NCBI RefSeq assembly: GCF_024448955.1
Contig: NZ_JAMOIH010000003.1
Location: 1 to 64,000, forward strand
Origin: Stutzerimonas stutzeri
Lineage (GTDB): Bacteria > Pseudomonadota > Gammaproteobacteria > Pseudomonadales > Pseudomonadaceae
DNA: 64,000 nt
Reading direction: 5' to 3'
Position 1 is the stretch's first letter, and each line of letters begins with the position of its first letter. The translations under genes were made by a program, and so were the position numbers. Below the pieces are notes generated by a model. The model searched no databases, was not told the DNA's origin, and was given only the letters and a program-made list of their open reading frames with translations. Below, piece after piece: positions 10,781 to 23,313 of the stretch.

Positions 10781-11461
10781 TCAGTCCGCATGACCCTGCA
10801 GGCTGCGAATCAGCTCCAGATAGTCATCGACGGCGGTGAATTCTTCGGTATTTTTCTGCCCTCGCCGGCTGTCCGGCTCACGGATGGCCAGCAGATGAGC
10901 GACGCCGTAGTCGCGGGCGCTGCGCAATACCGGCAGGCTGTCGTCGATGAACAGCGAAGTGGCCGGATCGAAATCCAGATCCGCTTTCAGCGCATCCCAG
11001 AACTGGGCCTGCTCCTTGGGAAAGCCATAGTCGTGGGAGCTGATCAGCCGGTCGAACCAGGGCGCCAGCTCGATGCGTTCGAGCTTTAGCGACAGGGAGT
11101 CGCGGTGCGCATTGGTGATCAGGACCACCCGCTTGCCGGCATCGCGCAGTGCCGCGAGAAATTCGTCCGCGGCCGGACGCAGGGCGATCAGGTCGGCGAT
11201 TTCGCGCTTCATTTCGCGAATCGGCAGGTTCAGCTCGCGAGTCCAGAAATCCAGGCAGTACCAGGTCAGCTTGCCCTCGTGCTCGTTGAACAGCGGCGCC
11301 AGTTCCAGTTCGGCCATGGCTTGGCTGATGCCGTGCAGCTGGGCGTAGCGTTGGGGCAGGAATTCGAGCCAGAAGTGGTTATCGAAGTGCAGATCCAGCA
11401 AGGTACCGTCCATGTCCAGCAGGACGGTGTCGATTTCAGACCAGGGCAGCGAAGCGATCAT
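10781..11461 (-). CDS. yrfG: GMP/IMP nucleotidase, HAD family (YrfG)
   Basis: A 226-residue haloacid dehalogenase-family phosphatase. Motif I DMDGTLLDL (about residues 16-24) holds the nucleophile Asp, motif II is in VVLITNA, and motif IV is FIDDSLPVL with the conserved Lys in YGFPKEQAQFW. Family members dephosphorylate purine nucleoside monophosphates. The start MIASLPWSEID was chosen over an upstream ATG because the extra residues are unlike the family. It is divergent from nudE-cysQ; yrfG and nudE are also neighbours in enterobacteria, which supports the assignment. Confidence 0.9.
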   Translation of the reverse strand: MIASLPWSEIDTVLLDMDGTLLDLHFDNHFWLEFLPQRYAQLHGISQAMAELELAPLFNEHEGKLTWYCLDFWTRELNLPIREMKREIADLIALRPAADEFLAALRDAGKRVVLITNAHRDSLSLKLERIELAPWFDRLISSHDYGFPKEQAQFWDALKADLDFDPATSLFIDDSLPVLRSARDYGVAHLLAIREPDSRRGQKNTEEFTAVDDYLELIRSLQGHAD

Positions 11462-11576
11462 GGCGGGCTCTTTTCGGCAATTGGCGCAATGGTGCGACAG
11501 CGGTCGGTTCGATGCCAAGTGGTCGGCACGAAAAGCCGGGTTATGATTGCGGTTCGCGTTTCAAAGGATCCCCCCC

Positions 11577-12143
11577 ATGCGCCAGAAACCTACAGTGCTT
11601 GCCCGTGAGATCGTCGCTACCAGCCGTCTGTTCCGTGTCGAGGAGCTGCAGTTGCGGTTTTCCAATGGTGTCGAGCGCACCTACGAACGGCTGGTCGGCA
11701 AGGGCGCCGGTTATGGGGCGGTGATGATCGTCGCGCTGGAAGACGACGGCAAGGCGCTGTTGGTCGAAGAGTATTGCGGTGGCACCGACACCTATGAGCT
11801 GTCTCTGCCCAAGGGGCTGATCGAGCCGGGTGAAGATGTGCTGGACGCCGCCAACCGCGAACTCAAGGAAGAAGCCGGCTTTGGCGCGCGCAAGCTCGAA
11901 TGGCTGACCGAGCTCTCGCTCTCGCCTGGTTACATGAGCCAGAAGATCCAGGTGGTGCTGGCCCGCGATCTCTATCCCGAACAGCTGCCCGGCGACGAAC
12001 CCGAGCCCATGCGCGTCGAACGGGTCGACCTGCGCGAACTGTCGAGCCTGATCGAGAACCCGCAATTCAGTGAAGGCCGCGCATTGGCGGCCTTGTATCT
12101 GGCGCGTGATCTGTTGAGCCAGCGCGGGGAGTTCAGCCAATGA
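11577..12143 (+). CDS. nudE: ADP compounds hydrolase NudE
   Basis: A 188-residue Nudix hydrolase that cleaves ADP-ribose, NADH and Ap3A-type substrates. The full Nudix box is visible: G80, E86, R94-E95 and E98-E99, then G101, within GLIEPGEDVLDAANRELKEE. ATG 11577 is preceded by AAGGA at the right distance. Its stop codon overlaps the cysQ start (ATGA), so the two are co-translated. Both remove nucleotide metabolites, which fits a house-cleaning operon. Confidence 0.93.
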   Translation: MRQKPTVLAREIVATSRLFRVEELQLRFSNGVERTYERLVGKGAGYGAVMIVALEDDGKALLVEEYCGGTDTYELSLPKGLIEPGEDVLDAANRELKEEAGFGARKLEWLTELSLSPGYMSQKIQVVLARDLYPEQLPGDEPEPMRVERVDLRELSSLIENPQFSEGRALAALYLARDLLSQRGEFSQ

Positions 12144-12955
12144 GTCATCCATATCTGGCACCGGTCATCGATCTGGTGCGCGCCGCGGGCCAGGCCATCC
12201 TGCCGCATTGGCGCAGTGGTGTGCAGGTCCATGAGAAGGCGGATGCTTCGCCGGTAACCGCGGCCGACATGGCTGCTCATCATCTGCTGGCCAACGGCCT
12301 GCGCGCGCTGGCGCCCGACATTCCGGTGCTATCGGAAGAAGATTGCGACCTGAGCCTGGCCGAACGTGCGGGCTGGACGCGCTGGTGGTTGGTCGATCCG
12401 TTGGACGGAACCAAGGAATTCATCGCCGGCAGCGAGGAGTTCACCGTCAACGTGGCGCTGATCGAACAGGGGAAGGTGCTGTTCGGCGTGGTGGGCATTC
12501 CGGCCAATGGCCGCTGTTATTACGGCGGTGCCGAGTACGGCGCCTGGCGCGCTGAAGCCGATGGCGCGGCGCAGCCGTTGCAGGTGCGCCACGAACCGGC
12601 CGAGGGTTTCACCGTGGTCGCCAGCCGCCGCCATTCGAGCCCGGCGCAGGAGCATTTGCTAGACGGGTTGCGCCAGCGCTTCGGGGAGCTGGTGCTGGCC
12701 AGCGTCGGCAGCTCGCTGAAGCTTTGCCTGTTGGCCGAAGGCGCCGCTGATTGCTATCCGCGCCTGGCACCGACCTCGCAATGGGATACCGCCGCTGCGC
12801 AGGGCGTGCTCGAAGGCGCACGTGGCGAGGTGCTGGATGTCACAGGCGCGACGCTGACCTACGAAGCGCGAGAGAGCTATCTCAATCCATCCTTCCTGGC
12901 GTTGCCGCGCGGCGTGGAGTGGCGCACCGCGCTCATCGAGCTGGCGAATCGCTGA
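12140..12955 (+). CDS. cysQ: 3'(2'),5'-bisphosphate nucleotidase CysQ
   Basis: A 271-residue inositol-monophosphatase-fold enzyme. It hydrolyses PAP (3'-phosphoadenosine 5'-phosphate), the by-product of sulfate assimilation and carrier-protein modification, to AMP and phosphate. Metal-binding motifs are SEED (about residues 65-68), DPLDGTKEF (86-94) and the C-terminal WDTAAAQGVL. It overlaps nudE by 4 bases and is the last gene of the pair. Confidence 0.93.
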   Translation: MSHPYLAPVIDLVRAAGQAILPHWRSGVQVHEKADASPVTAADMAAHHLLANGLRALAPDIPVLSEEDCDLSLAERAGWTRWWLVDPLDGTKEFIAGSEEFTVNVALIEQGKVLFGVVGIPANGRCYYGGAEYGAWRAEADGAAQPLQVRHEPAEGFTVVASRRHSSPAQEHLLDGLRQRFGELVLASVGSSLKLCLLAEGAADCYPRLAPTSQWDTAAAQGVLEGARGEVLDVTGATLTYEARESYLNPSFLALPRGVEWRTALIELANR

Positions 12956-13063
12956 ATCGAACCCATCTGTGCAAGCCGTGCCGGGGCCGTTAGTGCTAAA
13001 CCTCTACTTGAAGGCGGCCACCATGACCGGCCAGGCGTTTGAAGGGATCGTTGGAGCCGTGTC

Positions 13064-15931
13064 GTGTCACTGAAAACACCCATCGGGATACGCCAATGGA
13101 TCTGGCGCGCCTTTGTCCAGAGCGCGTTGATCCCGCTGGTGCTGGTCGAAGTGGTGCTGATCGCCGCCTATTTGCTGACCAACAATGCGATCCGGGATGC
13201 GCAGATCGAGCATTTGCGCGAAACGGCGCTCGCCGAACTGCAAACCGCGGTTGGCCGCGAGGCGCGAATCATCAGCCAGCAGTTGCAGCAGGTGGCGAGC
13301 GCCACCACCCTGTTTCGCAACTTCACCGCGCGTGCGCTGGAAGACGAAAGCACCGAACCGCTGCCGCAGCTGCAGCTCGACCCTCGCGGGGTGCGCTACA
13401 GCCCGCACGACGATGGCGGTGCGGCAAGTTTCTATTCCGCGGCTACCGCGCCCGAACAGCAGGATCTTGAGAAAGTGGCGCGCTTGCGCCGTCTCGATCC
13501 GCTGATGAAAGAGCTGCACGCCGGCAATCCACTGATCGCCAGCCTCTACTTCAACAGCTGGGACAGCTACAACCATATATATCCTTGGTTCAACACGGCG
13601 GAGCAATATCCGTCGGATATGGACATCCCCAGCTACAACTTCTATTACCTGGCCGGCTCCTGGCACAACCCGGCGCGTCGGGTCGTTTGGACGGATGTGT
13701 ATCTGGACCCGGCCGGGCACGGCTGGATGATGTCGGCCATCGCGCCGGTGTACCTCGACGACTTTCTGGAAGGCGTCAGCGGCATCGACATTACCGTCAA
13801 CGGCATCCTGCAGCAGATCGCCGACTTGCGGGTGCCTTGGGGCGGTTATGCGATGTTGATCAGCCGCGACCTCAACATCATGGCGCTGCCCGAAGCCGGC
13901 GAGCGCCAGTTTGGCCTCGATGAGCTGACCGAACACTCCTACGAGGAAGCGATTCGCCGGGAAATATTCAAGCCTGAAGATTTCAACCTCGGGCGCCGCC
14001 CCGAAACCCGAGGGTTGGCACATGCCATCGCCGCACAGCCCGAGGGCGTGCAGCGTGTGAGCCTCGATGGCCGGCAACAGCTGGTGGCCTGGGGAACGGT
14101 GGAGCAGACCGACTGGCACCTGCTGACGGTGGTGGACGAGGCCGAGGTGTTCCGCCAGACCAATACGCTCGCCAGCCACTATCGGCAGATCGGCTACCTG
14201 CTGATCGCCGGCCTGCTGCTGTTCTACCTACTGTTTTTCGCCTACATGTGGCTGCGTGCGCGGCAACTCAGCCAGTCGCTACTAGCGCCTATCGCCAGCA
14301 TTTCGCAGATGATGGGACAGATCGGGCAACGTCAGTGGCGATCGCAGCCGATCGCTTCCGACATCCGTGAACTCGACGATCTGGCGCAGCATACCCATGC
14401 CATTGGTGGTCAGCTGGAGCTCAGCGAGGCGCAGCGCTCGCAGGCGCAGGAACGCCTCGAACTGGTGCTCGAAAGTGCAACCGAAAGCCTTTGGGAAAGC
14501 GACACGCGCAACGGCACGCTGCACGTTCGCGGACGCCTGCCGGCCCGCTTCGGGCTCCCTTCGTCGCAGCTCAGCCAAGCGCAGTTCCTACAACGCATCC
14601 ATCCCCGCGACGTGCCCCGTGTGCGTGCCGAGATGGCGCGCATGCTGATGGGGCACGCGCTGCACTACGAATGTGAGTTCCGCCTTGCCGACGCGCTCGG
14701 CGAGTATCACTGGTTGTTGAGTCGCGGCAGGGTGCTCGAGCGCGACCCGCAGACCGGCGAAGTCACGCTGCTGGCCGGCACACATGTCGATATCGATGCG
14801 CTCAAGCGAGTCGAGGAAGACTTGCGCCATGCCACGCAGCAGGCCCAGGCGGCCAACGAGGCCAAGACCCATTTGATTTCCAGCATCAGCCACGAACTGC
14901 GTACGCCGCTGAACGCCATCCTCGGTTTCGCGCAGCTGATGCGCATGGATTGCTCGCCCGAGTCCAATCCGGAAGCGGCCGACTACCTCGATGAAATTCT
15001 GCTGGCCAGCCGCCATTTGAACCAGCTGCTCAGCGACATTCTCGACTGGTCGAGCCTGCAGGCCGAGCGCCCGCGATTGAAGCTCGAGTCGGTCGAAATC
15101 ATAGCGCTGATGCGTGAATGCGCCGAGCTGGTGGCGCTCGAGGTCAAGCGTCACGGCCTGCAGTTGTCATTCGATCTGCCGGCGAAACCCATCGAGGTAC
15201 TGGCCGAGCCGCGGCGGCTGCGTCAGGTACTGCTCAACCTGCTGTCCAATGCGATCAAGTACAACAGACCGTCCGGGCAGATTCTGCTCAGCATCGAAAC
15301 GGTGGCCGGCCAGGTGCGCCTGTTGGTCGAAGATACGGGCCTCGGAATAGACGAGGCGCAGCAAGCGCGGATGTTCGAGCCCTTTCAGCGTCTGGGTCGC
15401 GAGAGTTCGAACATTCAGGGTGCCGGCATCGGACTGTCCTTGTGTCTGGAATACGCCAAGCTGATGGGTGGCAGCATCGGTGTGAAGAGCGAGTTGGGCA
15501 CCGGTAGCCTGTTCTGGATTGCACTGCCGGTCATCGAAGCGCGGCCGCTACGGCCGATTCATGAGCGGCCGCGCATCGTCTATGCCGAAGACGATCCGGC
15601 CAGTCAGTTGCTGGTGCGCAAGGCGTTGGAGGATCTCGGTGAGGTCAGCGTGATCGGCAATGGCCGGACGGCGCTGGAGCAGCTGCTGAGCGATCCGCCG
15701 GACCTGCTGTTGCTGGACCTGAACCTTCCCGAACTGACGGGAGAAGAACTGCTGAGGCTGCTGCGCAAGGCCCCAGCCACACGGGAATTGCCGGTTATCG
15801 TGCTCAGTGCAGCCATTGAAGAGGCGGGTGGTATCGATTGCCAGGGATGGCTGGGCAAGCCGCTGGACCTCGACGAGCTGCGCCGTCTGGTGCGCGCCTG
15901 TTTGCAGGCGCTTGAGCTGAAACCGAGCTAG
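13064..15931 (+). CDS. Membrane hybrid sensor histidine kinase with periplasmic Cache-like domain
   Basis: 955 residues starting at GTG, with TTGGAG about 7 bases upstream. A first transmembrane helix (about residues 15-38) precedes a large periplasmic region with Cache-like features (for example NSWDSYNHIYPWF, GHGWMMSAIAPVYLDDFLEGVSGIDITVNGIL). A second helix lies at about 372-396, followed by a HAMP-like linker, a PAS domain (about 465-580), and HisKA with SHELRTPLNAILGFAQ (His about 610). HATPase (GAGIGLSLCLEYAKLMGG) and a C-terminal receiver (AEDDPAS; acceptor Asp in LLLDLNLPELTG, about 884) complete it. Cache domains usually sense small organic ligands. Its stop overlaps the convergent ansA gene by 4 bases. 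No cognate regulator is adjacent. Confidence 0.9.
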   Translation: MSLKTPIGIRQWIWRAFVQSALIPLVLVEVVLIAAYLLTNNAIRDAQIEHLRETALAELQTAVGREARIISQQLQQVASATTLFRNFTARALEDESTEPLPQLQLDPRGVRYSPHDDGGAASFYSAATAPEQQDLEKVARLRRLDPLMKELHAGNPLIASLYFNSWDSYNHIYPWFNTAEQYPSDMDIPSYNFYYLAGSWHNPARRVVWTDVYLDPAGHGWMMSAIAPVYLDDFLEGVSGIDITVNGILQQIADLRVPWGGYAMLISRDLNIMALPEAGERQFGLDELTEHSYEEAIRREIFKPEDFNLGRRPETRGLAHAIAAQPEGVQRVSLDGRQQLVAWGTVEQTDWHLLTVVDEAEVFRQTNTLASHYRQIGYLLIAGLLLFYLLFFAYMWLRARQLSQSLLAPIASISQMMGQIGQRQWRSQPIASDIRELDDLAQHTHAIGGQLELSEAQRSQAQERLELVLESATESLWESDTRNGTLHVRGRLPARFGLPSSQLSQAQFLQRIHPRDVPRVRAEMARMLMGHALHYECEFRLADALGEYHWLLSRGRVLERDPQTGEVTLLAGTHVDIDALKRVEEDLRHATQQAQAANEAKTHLISSISHELRTPLNAILGFAQLMRMDCSPESNPEAADYLDEILLASRHLNQLLSDILDWSSLQAERPRLKLESVEIIALMRECAELVALEVKRHGLQLSFDLPAKPIEVLAEPRRLRQVLLNLLSNAIKYNRPSGQILLSIETVAGQVRLLVEDTGLGIDEAQQARMFEPFQRLGRESSNIQGAGIGLSLCLEYAKLMGGSIGVKSELGTGSLFWIALPVIEARPLRPIHERPRIVYAEDDPASQLLVRKALEDLGEVSVIGNGRTALEQLLSDPPDLLLLDLNLPELTGEELLRLLRKAPATRELPVIVLSAAIEEAGGIDCQGWLGKPLDLDELRRLVRACLQALELKPS

Positions 15932-16920
15932 TCGGCGCGTTCGCCGCAGAGGTCGAGGGCGAACCAGCGTTCGACTTCCGCCTGCGACAACCCGGCCCCG
16001 AGCAGCGCGAACAGCTTGCCCAGCGCCGCCTCGCGGGTCATTCCGCCGCCCGAGACCAAGCCGCTGGCGGCCAGCTTGCTGCCGGCGGCGTAGATGTCGA
16101 ACTCGACGTGACCCTGCGGGCACTGGCTGATCGCCGCGAGCACCACGCCACGCGCATGCGCTTCCTTTAATGTGGCCAGCAGCTCGTCATCGTCCGCCGG
16201 CCCCGTGCCGCTGCCGTAGCATTCGAGCACCAGCCCCTGCAAGTCACCGACGAGTACCGCGCGAACCTGAGCGGCCTGGATACCGGGGTATAGCGGCAGC
16301 ACGGCAAGGCCGACCGGCTGGCGCGGCTGACGGTAATTCAACGCCTGCTCGACAGCCGATGCGTGCTGGCCCACGCGCGGGCGCGGCAGTACGGCGAACG
16401 CGTCGAATTCGGTGGCGTTCAGCTTGGTGAGCCGCGCGCCGTGCATCAGCTTGCCGTGAAAATAGACCTGCACACCGGGCCGGATGCCGTTGCGCAGTGC
16501 CTGCATGGCGCCGAACAGGTTCGCCCAGGCGTCGCTGTTCGGCGTACCGGCCGGCAGCATCGAGCCAGTCAGCACCACCGGGACGGGCAAGTCGAGCAGC
16601 AGGAAGCTCAAGGCCGCGGCGCTGTAGGCGAGAGTGTCGGTGCCATGCAACAGCAGTACGCCATCGCAGTGGCCGGAGTCGACCTCTTTGCCGATAACGG
16701 TCGCCATCTCCAGCCAGTTGCGCTGGGTCATGGATGCGCTGTCGATGGGCGGCAGCAGCTCGCGAAAGTACCAGTCCGGCAAAGCCGGGTCGTCGAGCGC
16801 TTGCTGGGCGCGTAAACGTGCTTCGAAACCGGTAGCGGGCGTCAGTCCCTGGTCGCTCATCTGCATGCCGATGGTCCCGCCGGTATAGAGCACCAACAGG
16901 CGTTTCATGGGTCTAGTCAC
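15928..16920 (-). CDS. ansA: Type I L-asparaginase
   Basis: A 330-residue cytoplasmic-type asparaginase hydrolysing L-asparagine to aspartate and ammonia. The first nucleophile motif YTGGTIG (about residues 12-18) and the second triad motif HGTDTLAYSAAALSF (from 92) are both present. There is no signal peptide, which fits the type I form. A GTG start at 16920 has GGGGA about 7 bases upstream; an ATG four codons later is an alternative. It lies head-to-head with glsB, and together they deamidate asparagine and glutamine. Confidence 0.92.
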   Translation of the reverse strand: MTRPMKRLLVLYTGGTIGMQMSDQGLTPATGFEARLRAQQALDDPALPDWYFRELLPPIDSASMTQRNWLEMATVIGKEVDSGHCDGVLLLHGTDTLAYSAAALSFLLLDLPVPVVLTGSMLPAGTPNSDAWANLFGAMQALRNGIRPGVQVYFHGKLMHGARLTKLNATEFDAFAVLPRPRVGQHASAVEQALNYRQPRQPVGLAVLPLYPGIQAAQVRAVLVGDLQGLVLECYGSGTGPADDDELLATLKEAHARGVVLAAISQCPQGHVEFDIYAAGSKLAASGLVSGGGMTREAALGKLFALLGAGLSQAEVERWFALDLCGERAD

Positions 16921-17078
16921 AGTAATTCCCCTGTCGGTTGGCTCATCTGGCGTGCTCGCTTGGCGTGGGTAGCGTTTTTGTGCCTGAAGCTGCCGGAGCC
17001 TGTTCGGCTTGCAATGTCTATTTGTCTTACGGTCTGGCTGGCCTGGGCCAGCGCTCTCTCAATCTGCTGCGGTGATTC

Positions 17079-17987
17079 ATGCAAAGCCTGCTCGAAGAAA
17101 TTCTCGATGAAGTGCGTCCCCTGCTGGGCCGGGGCGCGGTGGCCAACTACATTCCGGCGCTGGCGGAGGTCGAACCGGCGAAACTGGGCATCGCCGTTTA
17201 CGGTGTCAGCGGCAAGACCTGGCAGGCCGGTGACGCGCAGACGCCTTTCTCGATTCAGAGCATCTCCAAGGTATTCAGTCTGGTCCAGGCGATCCAGCAT
17301 TCCGGTGAGAGTATCTGGTCGCGCCTGGGTTACGAGCCCTCCGGGCAACCGTTCAATTCGTTGGTGCAGCTGGAGTTCGAAAGTGGTCGGCCGCGCAATC
17401 CCTTCATCAATGCCGGGGCATTGGTGATCTGCGATATCAATCAGTCGCGTTTCGCTGCGCCGACGCTTTCGCTGCGTGATTTCGCCCGCCGCCTTTGTGG
17501 CAATCCGCTGATCGTCTCCGATGCCAAGGTAGCCGCTTCCGAATACCAGCATCGCGCCCGCAATGCCGCCATGGCGTACCTGATGCAGGCATTCGGCAAT
17601 TTCCACAACGATGTCGAGACGGTGCTGCACAGCTATTTCCATCATTGCGCATTGCGCATGAGCTGCGTGGACCTGGCGCGCGCCTTCGCTTTCCTGGCGC
17701 GTGAAGGTCATTGTCTGCACAGCGATGAACAGGTGCTGAGCGCGCGACAGGCCAAGCAAGTCAATTCGATCATGGCAACCAGCGGCCTCTACGACGAAGC
17801 GGGCAATTTCGCCTATCGGGTCGGCCTGCCGGGCAAGAGTGGCGTGGGCGGCGGCATCGTTGCGGTGGTGCCGGGACGCTTCAGCGTCTGTGTCTGGTCA
17901 CCTGAACTGAACGCCGCCGGCAATTCGCTGGCCGGCATTGCGGCGCTGGAAAAGCTCACCGAGCGGATCGGCTGGTCGATCTTCTGA
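17079..17987 (+). CDS. glsB: Glutaminase
   Basis: A 302-residue serine-dependent beta-lactamase-fold glutaminase that converts glutamine to glutamate and ammonia. The catalytic Ser-x-x-Lys is in [10 protein letters not shown] (S61, K64). [31 protein letters not shown] and the C-terminal [21 protein letters not shown] blocks are typical. Length matches the usual 300-310. It is divergent from ansA and convergent with the alanine-type symporter gene. Confidence 0.93.
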   Translation: MQSLLEEILDEVRPLLGRGAVANYIPALAEVEPAKLGIAVYGVSGKTWQAGDAQTPFSIQSISKVFSLVQAIQHSGESIWSRLGYEPSGQPFNSLVQLEFESGRPRNPFINAGALVICDINQSRFAAPTLSLRDFARRLCGNPLIVSDAKVAASEYQHRARNAAMAYLMQAFGNFHNDVETVLHSYFHHCALRMSCVDLARAFAFLAREGHCLHSDEQVLSARQAKQVNSIMATSGLYDEAGNFAYRVGLPGKSGVGGGIVAVVPGRFSVCVWSPELNAAGNSLAGIAALEKLTERIGWSIF

Positions 17988-18010
17988 CCAGCCATCGCTG
18001 TGCTAGCGGC

Positions 18011-19450
<1,440 letters not shown>

Positions 19451-19597
19451 GGCGTGGTGGTCTCTTGTTGTTTTGAAGGTAAGGAACGCAGGGGCGAAAT
19501 GGTTGGCCAGACGCATCGGTCACACAATTACGCAGGTCGCGGCGAGTTGGCGCGAGTTGATGCTAGTATTGCGCCGCTCGCATCACCGGAACAGACC

Positions 19598-20422
19598 ATG
19601 CACGACCATCTCGGCGCCAACCTAAAACTGCTCTGCAGTCACTACCGCTCGATCGCCGAGGTGTGCCGGAAGCTGTCGATCAACCGCGCCCAGTTCAACA
19701 AATACCTGAGCGGCCAGAGCCGGCCGACTGCGCATAATCTCAAGCGTATCTGTGATTTTTTCGGCGTCGAAGGCTATGAACTGGCGCTGCCCAGCGACCA
19801 GTTCGCCCCGCTGATCGGCATGCGCAGCCATGATCAGGAACGCATCGCCGCCAGCGACCCGCTGCTCGAGCTGTTTCAGCCGCTACGCGACAACGCTAGC
19901 AGCCTTTCGCGCTATTGCGGGTATTACTTCGAGTACGCCAACTGCATGTCGGTGCCGGGGCATATCCTACTGTCGCTGGTGCATTTGCGTGAGGATCGCG
20001 GCAGCTTCGTCTTCGAACGGCAGGAGCGACAAGAGCAGTCGCGCGCCGACAACACCAGCGGGACCGAGGAAGGCGTGGTGCGCTGTCGCTATCTGGGCGC
20101 GGCCTTTTATCTGCAGGATCGTCTGTTCCTCATCGACTACGAGTCGCTGACGAGCAACGAGATGAGTCAGACCATTCTGATCCCCAGCTTCAAGAGCCGC
20201 ATCAATCGCCTCAACGGGCTCAAGACCGGCGTTTCCAGCGGTGACCGGCGCACTCCGGCATGCACGCGTGTGGTGTGGGAATACCTGGGTAGCGAGATCA
20301 ACCGGGTCAATGCCTATCGCCAGGTCATGCTCTACGAGCTAGACGACCCGCGAATCGACCCGGAGATTCGTGAGCGGCTGGCATCGGTATCCATTCGCGA
20401 CGGCTTGTTCGAAATCGAATAG
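19598..20422 (+). CDS. XRE-family HTH transcriptional regulator
   Basis: A 274-residue protein. Its N-terminal helix-turn-helix (about residues 8-62, SIAEVCRKLSINRAQFNKYL and SGQSRPTAHNLKRICDFFGV) is of the Cro/CI type. The C-terminal region of about 200 residues has no domain that I can name. The ATG in front of MHDHLGANLKLLC was chosen because the HTH begins directly after it; longer in-frame starts lie inside the divergent symporter gene. Position suggests it regulates that symporter; that is inference. Confidence 0.82.
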   Translation: MHDHLGANLKLLCSHYRSIAEVCRKLSINRAQFNKYLSGQSRPTAHNLKRICDFFGVEGYELALPSDQFAPLIGMRSHDQERIAASDPLLELFQPLRDNASSLSRYCGYYFEYANCMSVPGHILLSLVHLREDRGSFVFERQERQEQSRADNTSGTEEGVVRCRYLGAAFYLQDRLFLIDYESLTSNEMSQTILIPSFKSRINRLNGLKTGVSSGDRRTPACTRVVWEYLGSEINRVNAYRQVMLYELDDPRIDPEIRERLASVSIRDGLFEIE

Positions 20423-20441
20423 CGCTTCAGCCGCTCGGCGC

Positions 20442-20885
20442 TTATCCGAGCAGTTTTCGGTACTGGATGAAACCGGGACGGTCGGCGATGCGGTCGTAGA
20501 GCATGCGGCCCTGGTAGTTGGTCTCCTGGGTCAGCCAGTGCACGCGCGCAGCGCCGGCGGCGCTAGCCTCGGCGTAGACATGCTCGATCAGCGAGCGACC
20601 GATGCCGCCGCCGCGAATCCCTTCGGCCACATAGAGATCCTGCAGGTAACAATAGTCGCCGGTGGTCCAGCAGCTGCGGTGGTAAATCCAGTGCACCAGG
20701 CCTACGGCCTCTCCGTCGCGCCAGGCCAGCGCCGCATGCATCGGCTCGGCGGGATCGAGGAAGCGTTCCCAGCTAAGGGCGCTGGTCGTCTCCGGGATCT
20801 GGGTGTTGTAGAAGCGCTGGTAGCCCTGCCAGAGCGGCAGCCAGGCGGCGTGGTCGTCAGCGGTCAGCGGGCGGATATCGGCCAT
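20442..20885 (-). CDS. GNAT-family N-acetyltransferase
   Basis: A 147-residue GCN5-related acetyltransferase. The acetyl-CoA loop motif A is visible in YLQDLYVAEGIRGGGIGRSLIEHV (R/QxxGxG/A about residues 90-97), and the typical C-terminal NYQGRMLYDRIADRPGFIQYRK follows. AAGGA lies 8 bases before the chosen ATG. It starts 5 bases after the paiB stop, so the two form an operon. In Bacillus the PaiB partner PaiA is also a GNAT enzyme that acetylates polyamines; a similar role here is inference. Confidence 0.88.
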   Translation of the reverse strand: MADIRPLTADDHAAWLPLWQGYQRFYNTQIPETTSALSWERFLDPAEPMHAALAWRDGEAVGLVHWIYHRSCWTTGDYCYLQDLYVAEGIRGGGIGRSLIEHVYAEASAAGAARVHWLTQETNYQGRMLYDRIADRPGFIQYRKLLG

Positions 20886-20890
20886 AGGAG

Positions 20891-21520
20891 TCATCCTTCT
20901 TGAGTCATGTGTGCGGCCAGGGCCTGCTCGCGCGGATGGGGCGAGGCGGCCAAGCCATCGCGCACGCCGGCCTGGTCGGCGGCCGAGCGGTTCTGGCTCA
21001 GCTTCCACTTGCCTTCAAGACGGCGGATCGGCAGGGCGAAGCCAACGATGGCGCGCAGCATGCCGTCCAGGTAGTCGCGCGGCGCATCGCTTACTGCCCA
21101 GGGCTGCGGACGGGCTGCCTCGTGACGGTCGCTGAGGCGGCTGACGATCTGCAGCAGGCGCTCGGGCTCCTCGATCAGCTCGACCGGGCCGCGTGCGTGC
21201 ACGGCGATGTAATTCCAAGTCGGCACCACCTTGCCGTGCTCGGCCTTGGATGGATACCAGTTCGGGCTGACGTAGGCGTCCGGCCCGGAAAAGACGGCCA
21301 GCGCTTCGGCAACGTGCAGCTCGCGCCAGTGCGGATTGGCCCGGGCGAAGTGGCCGTAGAGGGTACCGAACTCACCTTCTTCCGGCTCTAGTAGCAACGG
21401 TAGATGGCTGGCCTGCATGCCGCCGCTCCCGGTGCTGGCGAGCAGGGCGAAGGGATTGGCCTGGATCTGCGCGCGCAGCTCGGTGAGGTCGTCCTGGCGG
21501 AAGGCGGCGGGCAGGTACAT
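20891..21520 (-). CDS. paiB: PaiB-like FMN-binding protein
   Basis: A 209-residue split-barrel flavin-binding protein of the PaiB family. Conserved blocks are ASHLPLLLEP, YVSPNWYPSK (about residues 84-93), VPTWNYIAVH and the C-terminal LEGKWKLSQNRS. The Bacillus homologue is described as a negative regulator of protease and sporulation genes, but the molecular activity is poorly defined. It is cotranscribed with a GNAT acetyltransferase. Confidence 0.92.
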   Translation of the reverse strand: MYLPAAFRQDDLTELRAQIQANPFALLASTGSGGMQASHLPLLLEPEEGEFGTLYGHFARANPHWRELHVAEALAVFSGPDAYVSPNWYPSKAEHGKVVPTWNYIAVHARGPVELIEEPERLLQIVSRLSDRHEAARPQPWAVSDAPRDYLDGMLRAIVGFALPIRRLEGKWKLSQNRSAADQAGVRDGLAASPHPREQALAAHMTQEG

Positions 21521-21637
21521 GGCGGGTTCTCCGAGCGGAAAATAGCTTCAGGTTGGGCAGGATATTGATCCGTTCCAGGTGCCATTTCTAGCAGGGCGTA
21601 AGACCCGGCGCGCAGTGACCGATGGGGAGAACGAAAA

Positions 21638-21659
21638 CGGGATGGCCTAAGCCATCCCG
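21638..21659 (-). terminator. Intrinsic terminator of aspA
   Basis: On the minus strand GGGATGGC pairs with GCCATCCC around a 4-base loop and is followed by CGTTTTC. It sits about 40 bases past the aspA stop codon. Confidence 0.7.
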
Positions 21660-21697
21660 GGAAGATAAAGCGTGGGTACTCGCCGAACAGGCCGGAA

Positions 21698-23122
<1,425 letters not shown>

Positions 23123-23313
23123 GAGGATTCTCATCCGAGAGAAAGCGGCAGTTGCCGCGAAGGCCGCTACCATAGGGCTTGAGGCCTGTTTCCGGCCAAT
23201 GCCGTTAATCGCTGGGTCATGCATGATCGGCATAACGGTAATGTGACGCCGTTTCGACATGGAGCGTTATTGCTGCGCATGATCAGACCATCCCAAGCCC
23301 GCCAGGAGCCGGC

